Source of the DNA: Lepeophtheirus salmonis
Lineage: Eukaryota; Arthropoda; Copepoda; Siphonostomatoida; Caligidae
Direction: 5' to 3'
DNA: 64,000 nucleotides
NCBI RefSeq assembly: GCF_016086655.4
Contig: NC_052139.2
Location: 3,782,001 to 3,846,000, forward strand
A program made the position numbers and the translations under genes. This document shows positions 10,830 through 22,500 of this stretch, piece after piece; position 1 is the first letter of the stretch; each line of letters opens with the position of its first letter. Below the pieces are notes generated by a model that did no database searches, had not been told where the DNA came from, and saw only the letters and a list, made by a program, of their open reading frames with translations.

Positions 10830-12284
10830 ACCATATTCAGGATGGTTGATGAGTAAAAACCATGCTGTGTTTTTTATTCGTCGACAAATAGCTGAGAATT
10901 CTCCGCCTTTTCTCTTTGGAGCAAATGAAAAATACTCTTTTGCGGGATCCTGACGGAAAAGGGAATTTTTAATATGTGTGTGTGCTACGACTTTCTTTTC
11001 TTCCCCCCTACTTGTGGTTGTAGGCATGTGATGTTAAATAAATACCCTCATTATTATTAGAGGACATATTGATTTTGATTATACTGTAAAATTGCACTAT
11101 TTACAAAGTGTATTTACGATATAACAGCAACGCTAACCCGTGGGTACTAAATAAACAGTCGGCTTTTCTAGGGTGGCCTGTGTCTAGCCCATTTGGCTTA
11201 GTAACTCCATACCTTCAATACCGCATATACACTGGCAATTTTGGGTTCAAATCATAAATATTACCTTTCGACAACGTCTCAATCGTCGAAAATATATATG
11301 ACAGGTGATTTGGAAGTAAAACATATCTTTATTGGACAAAGTTCACAATATTTGACTTCCTGTGTAGTTTTGTACCCTCAAAACATACCTAATTTTGAAA
11401 CCAAAATACCTCTTTACTAGTTCTGTACTAGTCTAAAAATAATACGATATTTGTAGTATTCAGGGCTTACTCATTTTTCAAAGGTCTAGTAGAAAAAAAT
11501 AACCAGCCCTGTTGGGTAGTGGCTAATTTTAACGACCGTAGATCCCTTCAATATATATTTTATCTTTTAAACATTAAATATAGCCAAGTTAATAGAGATA
11601 TTTTTTAAAGCTACATCATTTATCTTGTAACACGGGTTGCTTGTCGTTAACAAATTAGTTATCTATTGATGAAATAAGGTCCACATAATTATATCTTGCC
11701 GGATTAAATATTTTGAATATTTTTTTTAAATTTTACCATTAGTGATAGATCCAAATAAGTCTCTTCTCACCCCTCTGGTTTTTTTTATCTATCTGATCTC
11801 CTTACCATTCAATATAGGTATTTAAGAAGTTGGGTGATATATTTACTCATTGAGTCATATGTAGAAACATGGGTGTCCGAATTATTTTTCGTATACAGCT
11901 ATGTGTTTTTGATTCAATCATTAGTTACACAACTCATAATTCAACTTAAGCTTCATAATTCTGATCTCTTTTCATTTTTTTCAGCAGTTGAAGTGACTAT
12001 CAAAGACCAATAAGGACCTGCCCTAGGAATTATAAATTTTAGTAGGTCTGATGGAGCATACTTTTTATTATGTTTATACCGATCCAACACTATTTACTAT
12101 GCAAAAGTTGGCAAATGAATTTTGACACTTTGATCCTTAGATATAGCCTATTTAATATATTGCAGAGATAATAGAAGCGCGTAGACAAGGTTTTACCTAC
12201 ATACCTACGAAACATTAGAATGACTCCATTGGAGCTAGAAATTGTCTTTGAAGTCCATATACTTTAAGTATAATTCCTTATCTA
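10830..12284. other. Non-coding DNA upstream of the candidate exon
   Basis: 10830-11030 is less AT-rich than its surroundings, as expected for a proximal regulatory region. Its minus-strand frame (10767-11027) overlaps the predicted promoter and is not considered coding. At about 11190-11255 a TGGCTTAGTAA (A-box-like) and GGGTTCAAATC (B-box-like) pair hints at a decayed tRNA-derived sequence. Nothing else is recognised. Confidence 0.4.
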
Positions 12285-12368
12285 GGAACGACTGAGACGT
12301 AACCAACGCATTCCTCTAGTAAAATAATTTTTTCCAAGCGTGTTGTCCATTGAGCTACGCCGTTTCAT
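12285..12368 (-). repeat. tRNA-derived SINE-like head or tRNA pseudogene
   Basis: On the minus strand GTAGCTCAATGGACAACACG carries a pol III A box (TAGCTCAATGG at 12357-12347). About 40 nt later GTTGGTTACGTCTCAG sits where a B box and T-arm should be. The ends AACGGCG and CGTT can pair as an acceptor stem. The D-stem is broken, so it is not a working tRNA. A second copy lies at 62112-62199, hence the SINE reading. Confidence 0.55.
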
Positions 12369-12369
12369 A

Positions 12370-14585
12370 GTGTATTTTGTTGTTAATTGTCTATGTGTGT
12401 GCTTCTTTTTCTACTAATAATTGTGTTGAACGTTGATAGGTTGAATTCTTATTAACTATTGTTAAGCTGCAATCAGTTCCAAACAGTAATATTTGTGACA
12501 ATAGGTTAATTGTTGGAAAGAATAGGCAAACTACGAACTGATTTTAGGCCCTTCCTATGTTTTTTACAGAGGACATGTTGTGCGATATAATATAAGTAAG
12601 AATGAATGTGTTTGGCGAAATATATATTTTTTTTTAGTTTAGAAAAAGAAAACGGTTCTTGCGTTTTCTTTTTATTCTTTCTTGATCACTTGAGTTTGCT
12701 CCATAGATTTGAACATATTGATGTGGAATCTATTTAAGATAATTATTAGTATTTTGAGTGCATTTGACGTATGTTTGGATAAAAACATATTTTATTTTTA
12801 TTAATGATTAGTATATTTATTTCTGATTAAAAATACCTCATTATATTTTGGATATATATTATTTCCATTTGTCAATAATAATTTTTTTTAATCCATTTTT
12901 AATATTTAATATTAATATGTCGTATCCTTTTTTATTATTGATTTGTTTGATTTTCTATGTCTAACTTCTAATTAATATTTTTTGAAATAGTTAATTGTTA
13001 TTTAGGTTTTTTTTTTCATTTTACCCATACTTTTTCACGTAAACTCACAAATATTAGTTATAATACTTTAACTTTTCAATTTACAAGTAGTCTACTGCGA
13101 CGGCTAAAGTGTTTGCCATCAGTTTTTTGATTACTCATTGTATAACATATCATATTAGTGACTTTAAGGGAAGCCACTTATGAGATCTTAATGTTAATAG
13201 ATCTATAATATAGAAACATGGAAGTTTTTTTTGATGAGTTTCACAGAGTGAAAAAAGTATTTCTGAATTTGAAAATTTTGACTGCTTTTTATACTATTAA
13301 CTGTTCTAGTGTTACTTGAAATATAGAAGATTCTTTTTTTTATAGCAGAATCACGTGATATTCTTTCCTCCAAAACCATAATTTTAAGCTATAGTACCAT
13401 ATTTCTCACTCCCGTGTTTACCTTGCACTTGCTAGATGCTCAGTCCTCAATATAGGTCAGAACGTGTAACTTCTTTACTTTCTTCTTCTCTAAAACCAGG
13501 AATACATCCCTCTTTATACTATATCACATTTCATTTAACACTAGAACGACGGATAAATACGACCCCCCTTAAACGACGGTGGATATTAAAAATGATACGC
13601 ATTTATCATTTAATATTTTTAACTATTAGCTGTTGCTAAAGTTGAAAATAATGTGTTACGAGTCACTTCTCTGTACAAGATAACACAGATTTAGTAGCAT
13701 CAAAATCCTAATTAATTAAAAAAAAAAGTTGTAAAAAATATCGGCAGAATTTGGTTTAATAAAGTCTTACCATGGGATCTAGAATATCAACTTAGTTTCA
13801 TTATAATACTAAATTGATTTTGGTATACTTTTTGTCCATCGGAAATTTTTGTGAACGGAGCTCAAAATTGAAACATTTTGTTTTGTTCAGATGGTTAACC
13901 CTATTTTCCTTGACCAAATGACTTCAGTCGGCTGCCCTTTGGCTAAGATTCCTCTCGCATACATTATATCAATTAGTTGGGGACTTTCTTGTTTGCTGGT
14001 CGCTCATACATCATTCTAAAGTTTGGAAAGAGCCTCAACTATTCATCACATTTTAAAATGTGATCAATCACCAATCAAAAGTTCAAGAGCTGATAATATT
14101 TTATCATTTGTAATTATGTTACGTTTGCAAAATAATGATGGACATTGGACTTCCTTCAAAATGTTTCCTTGCTTAAAAATAGCTGAAATCTATCAACTTC
14201 CTTTTTTTTTTTGTGCCAGATTGTGTTATCCTTGCCAACATACATTGACTTTCCTAATAAAAAGGTTTATTTATGTTTCTTAGAAGAAGGGAATGAGTTG
14301 TTTGATTGCATTCTGTCAATTTTTTGAAATATTAATTATACCAATTAGTTATAAATAAATACATATAGCATCTACTAAAACTATGATCAGAAGTACTTGA
14401 TTGAGGCGGCTGGATATATTCTTTAACTTGTTCCAAGCACACCTCCCCCCTTAATATATATATATATATATAATAATCCTAGCCCCCAATTTTTTTCGTC
14501 TATTCACATAGTTTTCTTTTTTTCAACAAGGAACTTATTCAGTAGCTTCAACATTTTTGTATAAATATTTGAAGAAAAAACATTT
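12370..14585. other. AT-rich non-coding DNA
   Basis: No gene is recognised. ACACTAGAACGACGGA near 13538, followed by a second AACGACGG, loosely recalls a piggyBac-type end but has no partner. A TA microsatellite lies at 14454-14472. Confidence 0.45.
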
Positions 14586-14589
14586 AATG

Positions 14590-14880
14590 ATTGCTTTATT
14601 CGATTTTCTTACATTATTCCCACTTTATATGAGCAATGCTCTCATTTAGTAGGGATCAAGGATAAAACATATATATGTTATTGATAAAGAGTTTTCAAGG
14701 ATATGAGGCTTATAATAGTCTTGAATTTTACAATTCAATTAGATATGTGGTGGGTCAACATAAACATAATCTTGAACAAAAATCAAGAAGATCCCCAAAA
14801 AAATTTTATATCATATATACATCAGCCAATATGATATAAGACATATTTGAGTCTATTCTAGGCTTTGCAATAAATAAAAT
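14590..14880 (-). repeat. R1 dispersed repeat copy, inverted orientation
   Basis: Read on the minus strand it gives GACTCAAATATGTCTTATAT, then TTGATTTTTGTTCAAGATTA, then CATATCTAATTGAATTGTAA, then AATCGAATAAAGCAATCA. It matches 2925-3160 over its second half and 21600-21760 over its first half. It therefore links what look like two partial repeats into one family. Confidence 0.7.
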
Positions 14881-15225
14881 TTGTTGAATTTACAAAAACA
14901 CCCAATACTTTCAGCTATAATTTATAACTTATATGGTATTTCAGAGACTTTCAACAATAAAATCTATCAATTACTTTTTTTTTAACTGTATCAATTTTGC
15001 TAAATTTAAGTGCGATTTGCAGTTCCTCTAAAGTGTTCATATGAATAGCTTGTTTATAGAAACTGATGAATTTTTCCAAAGGGTGCAAACGTAATTCACA
15101 TTCAATATTGAGAAACTCATTCGATGTTGCTTTTGAGTTACAAGGCATATATATCGAAATTGTATCAAACATTTCTCAATATTATGTATGTACATTTTGT
15201 ATTAGACTTAACAATAGTTATTCGA

Positions 15226-15284
15226 TTAAAATAACAGTCAATAAATGCCATTATTCTATTTTGACTGATGAAACAACCACATGA
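15226..15284 (+). pseudogene. Possible hAT transposase scrap
   Basis: The end of a short plus-strand frame reads VNKCHYSILTDETT. This resembles the segment around the first catalytic aspartate of hAT transposases (yfSi..DETtD). Nothing up- or downstream extends the match, and the frame stops immediately afterwards. The assignment is weak. Confidence 0.25.
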
Positions 15285-15289
15285 TGATA

Positions 15290-16318
15290 TTTTTGTACTA
15301 TAGTTATCATCAGTTTTCATGTTAGGTATATCAAAAACATTACTCGACTAATTCATATAATCAGTATTTTTTTTACTTTTAAAGGATTAATATCCTTTCT
15401 TTGGTATAAATGTGGAAACTATTTTTGAAGCTCTAGACATTAAATATGTGTCATAGTTACATAAGTGAAAATGCGCGAATTTTTGACCGTACGAAGATGC
15501 AAATGTAGAAGAAAATGATAGTTACTTTTGTAAAACTTTTTTTGCACGTTAAAAATGTGTTGACTACTCATAATTTTTGGTGAAATTTTAGGGAAAATTT
15601 ATCTAAGCTCCAATAATATAATTTCTATCCCTTATTTAGTTTTTATTCTAACTTTTTCTCTTAAAAATACCGATTATAATAATTTTTGTGTTATTAAGAT
15701 ACAACTTTGTATAGGAATAACTGTAACTGTATAAGATGCGCGTGTCATATTAAAAAAAATAGGAGTTGAAATGAGCACTTCCTTGTGGAAAAATTAAGTC
15801 CTTTTATTTGCTTTTCTCTTTATTTTTAGTTTGATTATTTTCTTATTTTTACCTTTGTTGTTTTTGAAGCTTAAAATTTTATTTTTCATGGGATGTGCTA
15901 AGCTTTTCGTTTTGTCAAAAAGTGTATATTTTGTTCTGAATAAAGTTACAAAATGTGACAAAAAAAACCCCCAAAAAAACTGTTTATGTTAAACGAAATG
16001 TGTGGGCTTTGTGTTGATGCAAAGTCCAAAACAGATACATGTTTTGTGTTAACCTCAAAAAACGTTTCTATTTGAACCCATCTTTTCAACCTTATGTTTG
16101 TACATAAACATGCACTCTTGAACGAATTTTATGTTGACTTTTAATATCATAATTCTTTTTTTTAAACTAGAGAATTGTTTATGTACTGATAAATACTTTT
16201 GTGACATTAAAAATCACTCTTGCACACAAAAAAACTTTAAACTACAATGATAGTATGTTGTAATTAATGATTTGAAGGCAATTCACTCCTATATATATAT
16301 GAGTATATGTATATATAT
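15290..16318. other. AT-rich non-coding DNA
   Basis: Homopolymer-rich sequence without a recognisable gene or terminal repeat. Confidence 0.5.
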
Positions 16319-16320
16319 TA

Positions 16321-17160
16321 GAGTGTTCGCTACTTTTTAAAGTTGACCAAATTCAAAATTATCATAGGTCATGAAATGTGTTTAGGTGGAGGTAATGACA
16401 TCCTAATTAATTTTTTTCTGTGCCATCAAAAACCGTTACCCTTCATTCGGTCAAAGTTCCAGCGTTAAAAAGTACTTCAAAATCAGATCAAATTAAAAAA
16501 AGAAAAACAAAATTTTACAATTAAGGTATAAGAAAAGAAAAACTTAATTTATAATTTTTTTACTATATTATGTAGTAGGTTTGTAAGTTAAAACTCATGT
16601 AGTAACTATTGACGGCATACAAATATAAATAAATAATTATAGATCGTCTATATACAGCTATTTATATAATTAAATTTTTTCAAGAACAAGATAAAAATGG
16701 GCATAAGCATAAATAGTTTTTAAATCTTTAAATAATCAGTAAATTAATTCATAAAATCAGACTTTTGAAAGTTTTAATTCAATTTTGATCTTGAGTGATT
16801 TGTAACAATTACATTTTTGTGTCTTCTCTCTTGATCAAATGTTTTCTAGGATTCCTTTGTTGTTGTCAAGTTTTTGCATATGAAAACGTCTACACAATAA
16901 AGTCAAAAAAATTACGAACACATTCAAAAAAATTATAAAATCATTTTTTTTTCTAATCCGTTAATTGTAATATTTTTTTTTCTTTTTTGAACTGACCTTA
17001 TTTTGAAGTATTTCCAGAACGCAGGAACTTTGGCCGGATGGAGGGTAACGGGTTTGATTGCACATAAATAAAATTTAGGAAGTCATTACCAACACCTGAA
17101 CACATCTCATGATCCATGAATATTTTGAATTTGATCAACTTTAAAAAATAGCGAACACTC
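16321..17160. mobile_element. Fold-back DNA transposon with terminal inverted repeats of about 180 bp
   Basis: The left terminus GAGTGTTCGCTACTTTTTAA and the inverted right terminus GAGTGTTCGCTATTTTTTAA begin long arms (about 16321-16500 and 16975-17160). The arms stay alignable through GTTACCCTTCATTCGG / GTTACCCTCCATCCGG and CAAAGTTCC. TA dinucleotides flank both sides (16319-16320 and 17161-17162), as for Tc1/mariner-type insertion. The centre is AT-rich with no reading frame. It is non-autonomous. Long TIRs with TA duplications suggest a Tc1/mariner-related fold-back family, but the mobilising transposase is unknown. Confidence 0.85.
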
Positions 17161-17162
17161 TA

Positions 17163-20038
17163 ATATATACTATGAACTAGTCCTTACGTTTTTTTTTAAT
17201 TCCGCAATTTATTTTCTTTTCCGGCTAATTTAATTTAATTTACATTGACAGAATAACGCAGTGATCACTTTATTATTCCTCTAGTTGTCCTCAAATGACC
17301 CAAATGATGAGTGTTTTGTTATTTTTTCTTCTCCTTATTGCAGTGGTTCCCAAATCTTTTTTAGTACGACCCTTTAAATATCTGACTAGACAATGTGCGA
17401 CCCCACACCTCTCATTGAAAGATTAATTTAAAATTTGGAGTGCATTGTATGCAAATAACATGAGTTATTGGACTATATTGATCATAGAAAAATATTTACA
17501 TATATTGAAAAAAAACAAAAAAAAAACACCAAAAAGTAATCGAATACATTGTAAAAATTCAATCAGTGATTACTTGGAATCATTTTTATACAAATAATTA
17601 TCTTTTCGTAGTAAATAAAGTCCAAATTGAGACAGACAAACAAATAAAATTAAAGGCTGCAGATGTGCAAATAGTTTATAAACGAATCAATGTCTTAATT
17701 TGACGGATGTGCATTGTGCATTGAGCAAAGCAGGTCGTTTCAATGTTTAATTTTGCAAACGGAATCTCAAATATCTTCCTCCACGTTTAACAGCAAACTG
17801 TATTTATTTTTAATGGGATGTCTTCTCACATAAATATATCAATCCAAATGGATAAGTAAATCTAAAGCTACTTTAGACAGCAGTGGGTATAAATGGGGCG
17901 TATCTTATTATGCTTTTTTGAAGCCCTATCTTCTGGAAAATACTTTTTAAAATGATCCAGACGAGACTAATAAAAAAGATTTGTGCATATATCATTATTT
18001 AAGTTTTGATGCCAGAGTTTAAACTTTATTCTTCCATTTTGGAATTCATCTCAGGATCCCTGCGTTGTGTATTACGACACTCACATGGGTTTTATGTGTC
18101 CAATATACATGCAAACAAATTTTCAGACAATTTTTTGTTCAAACTTTATTTAATTTATGAATCCAATATTTCATTGGAAGCTCATTTTTTTGTACCTGAA
18201 AAAAAATAATATTAATTTTGAAAATATGCATTTTTTTTAAAATGATCCTTTTGGGTGGTGGAGAGCAAGAAATTTATTTCCAGAGCAATCTAATAAGATA
18301 CACACTAGGTTGGAGTTTAATTTTGAAAATTCCAGATCGGTGTGAGACCATCCTGGACCGGCTTAAAAGATTAATTCTGTCTATATCAGTCCCAAAGAAA
18401 GAATCAGTTTTCGGTCTGAGAATGTATGGAACAAAATATCGTACTAGAAAAATCACATATGACTAAACAAAAAAACCAAAAAATATGGAGGTGATGTTAT
18501 TAGGTATTACCCCTCGATGTCCACAAAATATTTCGACTCTTTAAAGTGGGTTGTAAGATCTTACAAAGATTTAAAAAAGAAATAGTCTTACTATGGAGAC
18601 TGTTTTTACTTTTAATGGTAGATTCCTTCTTATATTTTATTACTATTTGGTCCTGTTTTGGTTCTTGTTATATGCTTGATTGTGTGTTCTTTATTCTAAC
18701 TGTTGAAATATTAAATTTAGTTGTTTTTGATCCGTAATATGTGTATAGTGTTTACGTAGTTGCTTTTTTTTTTGTAAAGGGATAATTATAAGCTAAAATG
18801 TTTAACAATGCGGTCTTTTTACGTGATCCTTCTTCCTCCATTTATTTCTTATGAAATTTGTGCATATAAAAAAAAAAAAAAAAAAAAAAAAAAATCGGTC
18901 TTGGATTTAAAATCTGAATTCCTTACTAATTTGATGCACTTTCAGTGTAAAATTGAAAAAAAAAAATTAGTTCTTGTTTAAATATTGAGATATTTTCATG
19001 ATTAATAACTCCAATCATGTGTGTACAGAATAGATTAAAAATTTATAAAACATAAATTTAATAGCATCCGTTGAGGATGAAGAATCTGTAAGAATAAGGG
19101 AATATAAAGAAAATTTTTAATTTTTTGTTTTAAATCGCAAGAACGCATCCGAATTGTACGGAAACGTAGTCTTACGAAGCTATATTTGCTAAATGTCGTC
19201 ATCATATATTTATATCGACTATATCGGAGTTATTAGCAAACAATAATGATAAGAATTGATTATTATTTAATTTAGGCTTAATTAAGAATATTAGCAAACT
19301 ATTATCGTGTATAAAAAATATTGGGGATTTTACTGAGGATGTATCAGTCTCAAAATTTTGACGTCTCGTTCGATACCACCCTAATTTTTTAGAACAATCG
19401 ATGGTTAGAGATAGCACCCGTAGAGGTTACCATTGTAAAAAAGGATAAAAAAGTTAAGAGAGGTCCTGAATTGCTCTTGCAGCGGCGATTTTTTCCTATA
19501 ACCGAAAAATGATTTTTTCCTTATCTTCATTCATGTTGAACATGTGTCATGTTGACGTAACACACATAATATGTAAAAAGAAAGTTTTAAATTTAAATTT
19601 AGTAATTTGTGTATCAATAATATGTACAGATTGAGGACGTATAAAGGCGTTTGAGCAAAGAAATAAGGTAGATGAAGTTTTTTTTCGAGGAATTAGACCA
19701 GAAAAAATGTCTTAAAATGAACAAATTTTTTTCAAAAAATCCAAAATCCGTGTTTTTACTTGAAGCATGATTGGATTTACCATAAATTTATACTGCCCAA
19801 CCCATTGTCGTGGAGCATGGACGATTTTATATCTTTGAAGTGTCATTGAGGTTTATTAACCAGACTCGAGGTCGCACAGTTATTCTAAATAAATCGTTTG
19901 TGCCTGGGGTGCAATTGGGTAAATTAAGAGGAGTATTTCATTGTGGGCAATCTTTAGATTAGATGTGAAAAATATCAACGGGCCCTTAGATGAGTTAGAC
20001 CCATCTGTAGATAGCACAGATCGGTAGATGAATCCCTA
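17163..20038. other. AT-rich non-coding DNA with small repeat fragments
   Basis: No gene is recognised. A hAT-like end lies at 17341, a GGACCG-type repeat at 18330-18430, and a 27-base poly-A at 18868-18894. CCACCCTAA near 19377 resembles an end of the AGGGTGG MITE family. Short frames at 18006-18737 are unrecognised. Confidence 0.45.
17341..17415 (+). repeat. hAT-like terminal sequence
   Basis: CAGTGGTTCCCAAATCTTTT followed by ACGACCCTTT and GCGACCCCAC has the form typical of hAT element ends (CAGNGGTTCYCAA, then 'gacccc' words). No opposite end was found downstream, so it is a solo or truncated end. Confidence 0.4.
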
Positions 20039-20040
20039 TA

Positions 20041-20464
20041 CAGGGTCGTGCACTACAATTGGAACAAACTTTGACCTCATCCAGATCCTGAAGAACATAT
20101 GTATTGTGACGTGGAGGCAAGCCACATGTCAGCTGAATTGTTGCTGCGGAAGTTTTGGTTCTTCTTGGCTAAAATTGACTTCTTGATGTTGTAGGCAGTC
20201 ACGATGGAGATTCCGATAGCCTTTGTAGCCTTTTCAGCACTGACACTGCCGGGGAAAATATCGTACACACATTGAGTTATTTGTTCTTGCTCCGACATGT
20301 TTACACTTAGCGACATGGGATAAAGAAAAAACTTAGTTGTTTTTGTTTCAGCTGTCGTTTGTTTACATATTGAAACATCGTAATTAAAAATATTGGGAAT
20401 AATATTGTAATTAAATTATACTGTTGCAAGTTTTCTTTTCCCCACTCTGTTGTGCACGACCCAG
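20041..20464 (-). mobile_element. Internally deleted mariner element, 424 bp, with TIRs and TA duplication
   Basis: The ends CAGGGTCGTGCACTACAATT (left) and CTGGGTCGTGCACAACAGAG (right, read inward) are related inverted repeats. Both are flanked by TA (20039-20040 and 20465-20466). The left end also resembles the TIR of the 25322 and 53547 family (CAGGGTGTCCACGATAAA...GGAAC). Only the transposase N-terminus remains inside, so more than 800 bp have been lost relative to a full mariner. It is non-autonomous. Confidence 0.8.
20077..20298 (-). pseudogene. Mariner transposase N-terminal HTH fragment
   Basis: From MSEQEQITQCVYDIFPG the frame gives about 73 residues of an N-terminal DNA-binding region. 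SVSAEKATKAIGIS followed by VTAYNIKKSI forms the helix-turn-helix, then KNQNFRSNNSAD and the SSGSG end. An upstream in-frame ATG at 20316 would add six residues; I prefer 20298 because the family start resembles MSEQEQ. The frame then meets a stop just before the element's 3' inverted repeat; the whole catalytic domain is missing. It could at most make a DNA-binding peptide. Confidence 0.7.
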
Positions 20465-20466
20465 TA

Positions 20467-21430
20467 AAAAGGAGATATAATTGCGGGCAATATTACACTG
20501 ATGTCAATTTTTGGGCTGGAAATTCTATATGCTCGTATAAAACATAAATAGAATCGAATTGAATAATTTTCTCCTCTTGATTCCCTCTAATTGGCATAGC
20601 ACATCAACAATTTGTTCCTCCTCCGAACCCCTTTCCCCTCATTCTTTGATATCCATATAATATTTATACTCTTCACATTCCAATGAGATGACTATTTAAG
20701 GGTAATTGTATAATGTACATATATAAATCAACGACAACACGCGCCAACCCTAACCAACAACCATTTATTCGCTACATAATAATAATGAATCGTGGAGGGT
20801 AACAACTACTTATATTATGTATAATACAAATATATACAATTTTTTTACGTCTATATAGTTTAAACTGTAGAGCAGTGGTTCTTAAGCGGTGGAGGAGGCA
20901 ATTGGGGACGTTCTATAGACCTTAAGCCACTGCAACCTACATAATCACAGTTGACTCTGCACTTTCATAGGCCTTGCAAAGGTTAGGTTTTGTTAAATTA
21001 AAAAAAAGTCATTAAAGAAAACAGAGGGATTTATTTTCTAAAAAAAAAAAAAACTCTAAAAGACTCTAATTTTTTTTTCTACAAAAAATATGATCCCAAA
21101 TTGAACTTAAAATTGACAAAGGCTAAGAAATAACAGAGCCTCCACATTTGTTATTGTCCCATGCTCCTTAAATATTCTTATTCTGATTGGAGCTTAGGTT
21201 CCGAGGTCATACATTTTGTATATGGCCTCACAATAGTTAAGGCCAGTCCTCATGGCGTCTGTATGTAAATGTCATTGATGTAAAAAAGAAGATTCCAATA
21301 TATTTTCTAAACAGAATACCATATATTTTATAAAAAATCACATATATGGGTGGCCCTCAGCACAAAAGAAAGCAAGAATGGTATTTTTCAATATTGAGTA
21401 TATTCTTCCACAACTTTTCTATCTATAAAT
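20467..21430. other. AT-rich non-coding DNA
   Basis: No gene is recognised. GCAGTGGTTCTTAAG at about 20873 and CTTAAGCCACTGC at about 20923 form a small imperfect hairpin. The left half also resembles a hAT end (CAGTGGTTCTTAA). Confidence 0.45.
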
Positions 21431-21439
21431 TGTGTTTTA

Positions 21440-21760
21440 ACCATTTGAATGTGTCGTAACTTTCATTTAAAGTAGTCAAAATTGATTGTCACCATAAAAA
21501 AATGAGAAATGGACATATTTCACTGTTGAAAAGGACCATATTCATATTTCAATAGTATTTATTTACCTCATAAACACATAGAATCTGATATTTTATAAGC
21601 TTCAGTTTTAGTCTATATTAACTAATCCCACAAATTTGAAAATAGAGTCTGTAGTTGACTCAAACATGCTTATAAAATATCGGATTCTATGTGTTTATGA
21701 GGTAAATAAATACTATTGATTTTTTTCCTCCTTTTTTTGATTTTTGTTCAAGACACATTC
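21440..21760 (+). repeat. R1 dispersed repeat copy containing a palindrome
   Basis: It starts with AAAGTAGTCAAAATTGATTG, contains CCCACAAATTTGAAAATAGA and GACTCAAACATGCTTATAAA, and ends with TTTTGATTTTTGTTCAAGA, the R1 landmarks in order. This copy also carries the 52-bp inverted arms listed separately. Confidence 0.65.
21549..21719. repeat. Inverted repeat with 52-bp arms, almost perfect
   Basis: The left arm 21549-21600 (TCAATAGTATTTATTTACCT ... TTTTATAAGC) is inverted at 21668-21719 with one visible mismatch, around a 67-bp loop. The loop is R1 sequence. The arms are absent from other R1 copies in the window, so the palindrome arose within this copy. Confidence 0.8.
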
Positions 21761-22366
21761 CATTTAATGATTTTTAAAAAAATGTTATAAAAAGTAATCA
21801 ACTTTTGCTAGAGAGTTTATTAAATTACTGAACAATGATGGGAGGAAATGGCTTGATTGTGAGTCTGAAATTGGGTCGTATAACAAGAAAGATTAAGAGC
21901 TCCTGTATTAGAGTATGAAACTTTTTTCATCTTTAATATTGAGCTGAGCAACAAAAGGGAACGCCAATACAGATGGTTGTTTGAATCTATGGATGTAGGA
22001 TGTAGAGAGATCATACATCTGGGCAGAATGCTTTTTCTTCTTCTACTCCTCCTCCTCTTTTTATTCTCCTTTCTTTTTTTTGAGAACATCCATAAAAGTT
22101 ACAACCAGCTGAACGAATTTCAAAAAAATAATATTATTATAACATATCATTTCTATTGTGTAAGATAAGAAAAAGAGGGGAATTGATTCTTTTTTAACAA
22201 AAAAGGATTGCTCTGCTAATTAAATGACTAATCGTTCTATTTGTAATAATAATAATACGGATGATGCCATTTTATAAAATGATCAGGTGTTTTAATGTGC
22301 TCATTTTGAATTTTATGTGGTGATTTATGGAGTTGTGTATATCTTAATTGAGCATGCGTAAAGTGG

Positions 22367-22500
22367 GTAGGATGGCTCTTAAAAACTATTTTTATACTTC
22401 TTTTTTTCCCCTTTATAATAATATTTCACTATGCAAATTTTTGACTTTAATTAATATTGAAGGGTGCCCCTCGCTTCTTCATGTTTTAGCAAAAATAAAA
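22367..22500 (+). repeat. AGGGTGG-family MITE fragment
   Basis: GGATGGCTCTTAAAAACTAT, then CTTCTTTTTTTCCCCTTTAT, then CACTATGCAAATTTTTGACT aligns in order with 50671-50790 (AGGGTGGCCCTTAAAAATCA, CACTGTGCAAAATATTTTCG). It is a partial copy; no right end is seen. Confidence 0.5.

Noticed and set aside
11175..11265. A-box/B-box pair suggesting a tRNA gene
   Set aside because: The two boxes are about right in spacing, but no cloverleaf can be drawn, so it is at most a decayed tRNA-derived repeat.
13530..13590. AACACTAGAACGACGG words resembling a piggyBac-type end
   Set aside because: No TTAA duplication, no opposite end and no transposase nearby.
15066..15284. 72-codon plus frame as a gene
   Set aside because: Only the last 15 codons recall a hAT motif; the rest has no match and there is no continuation.
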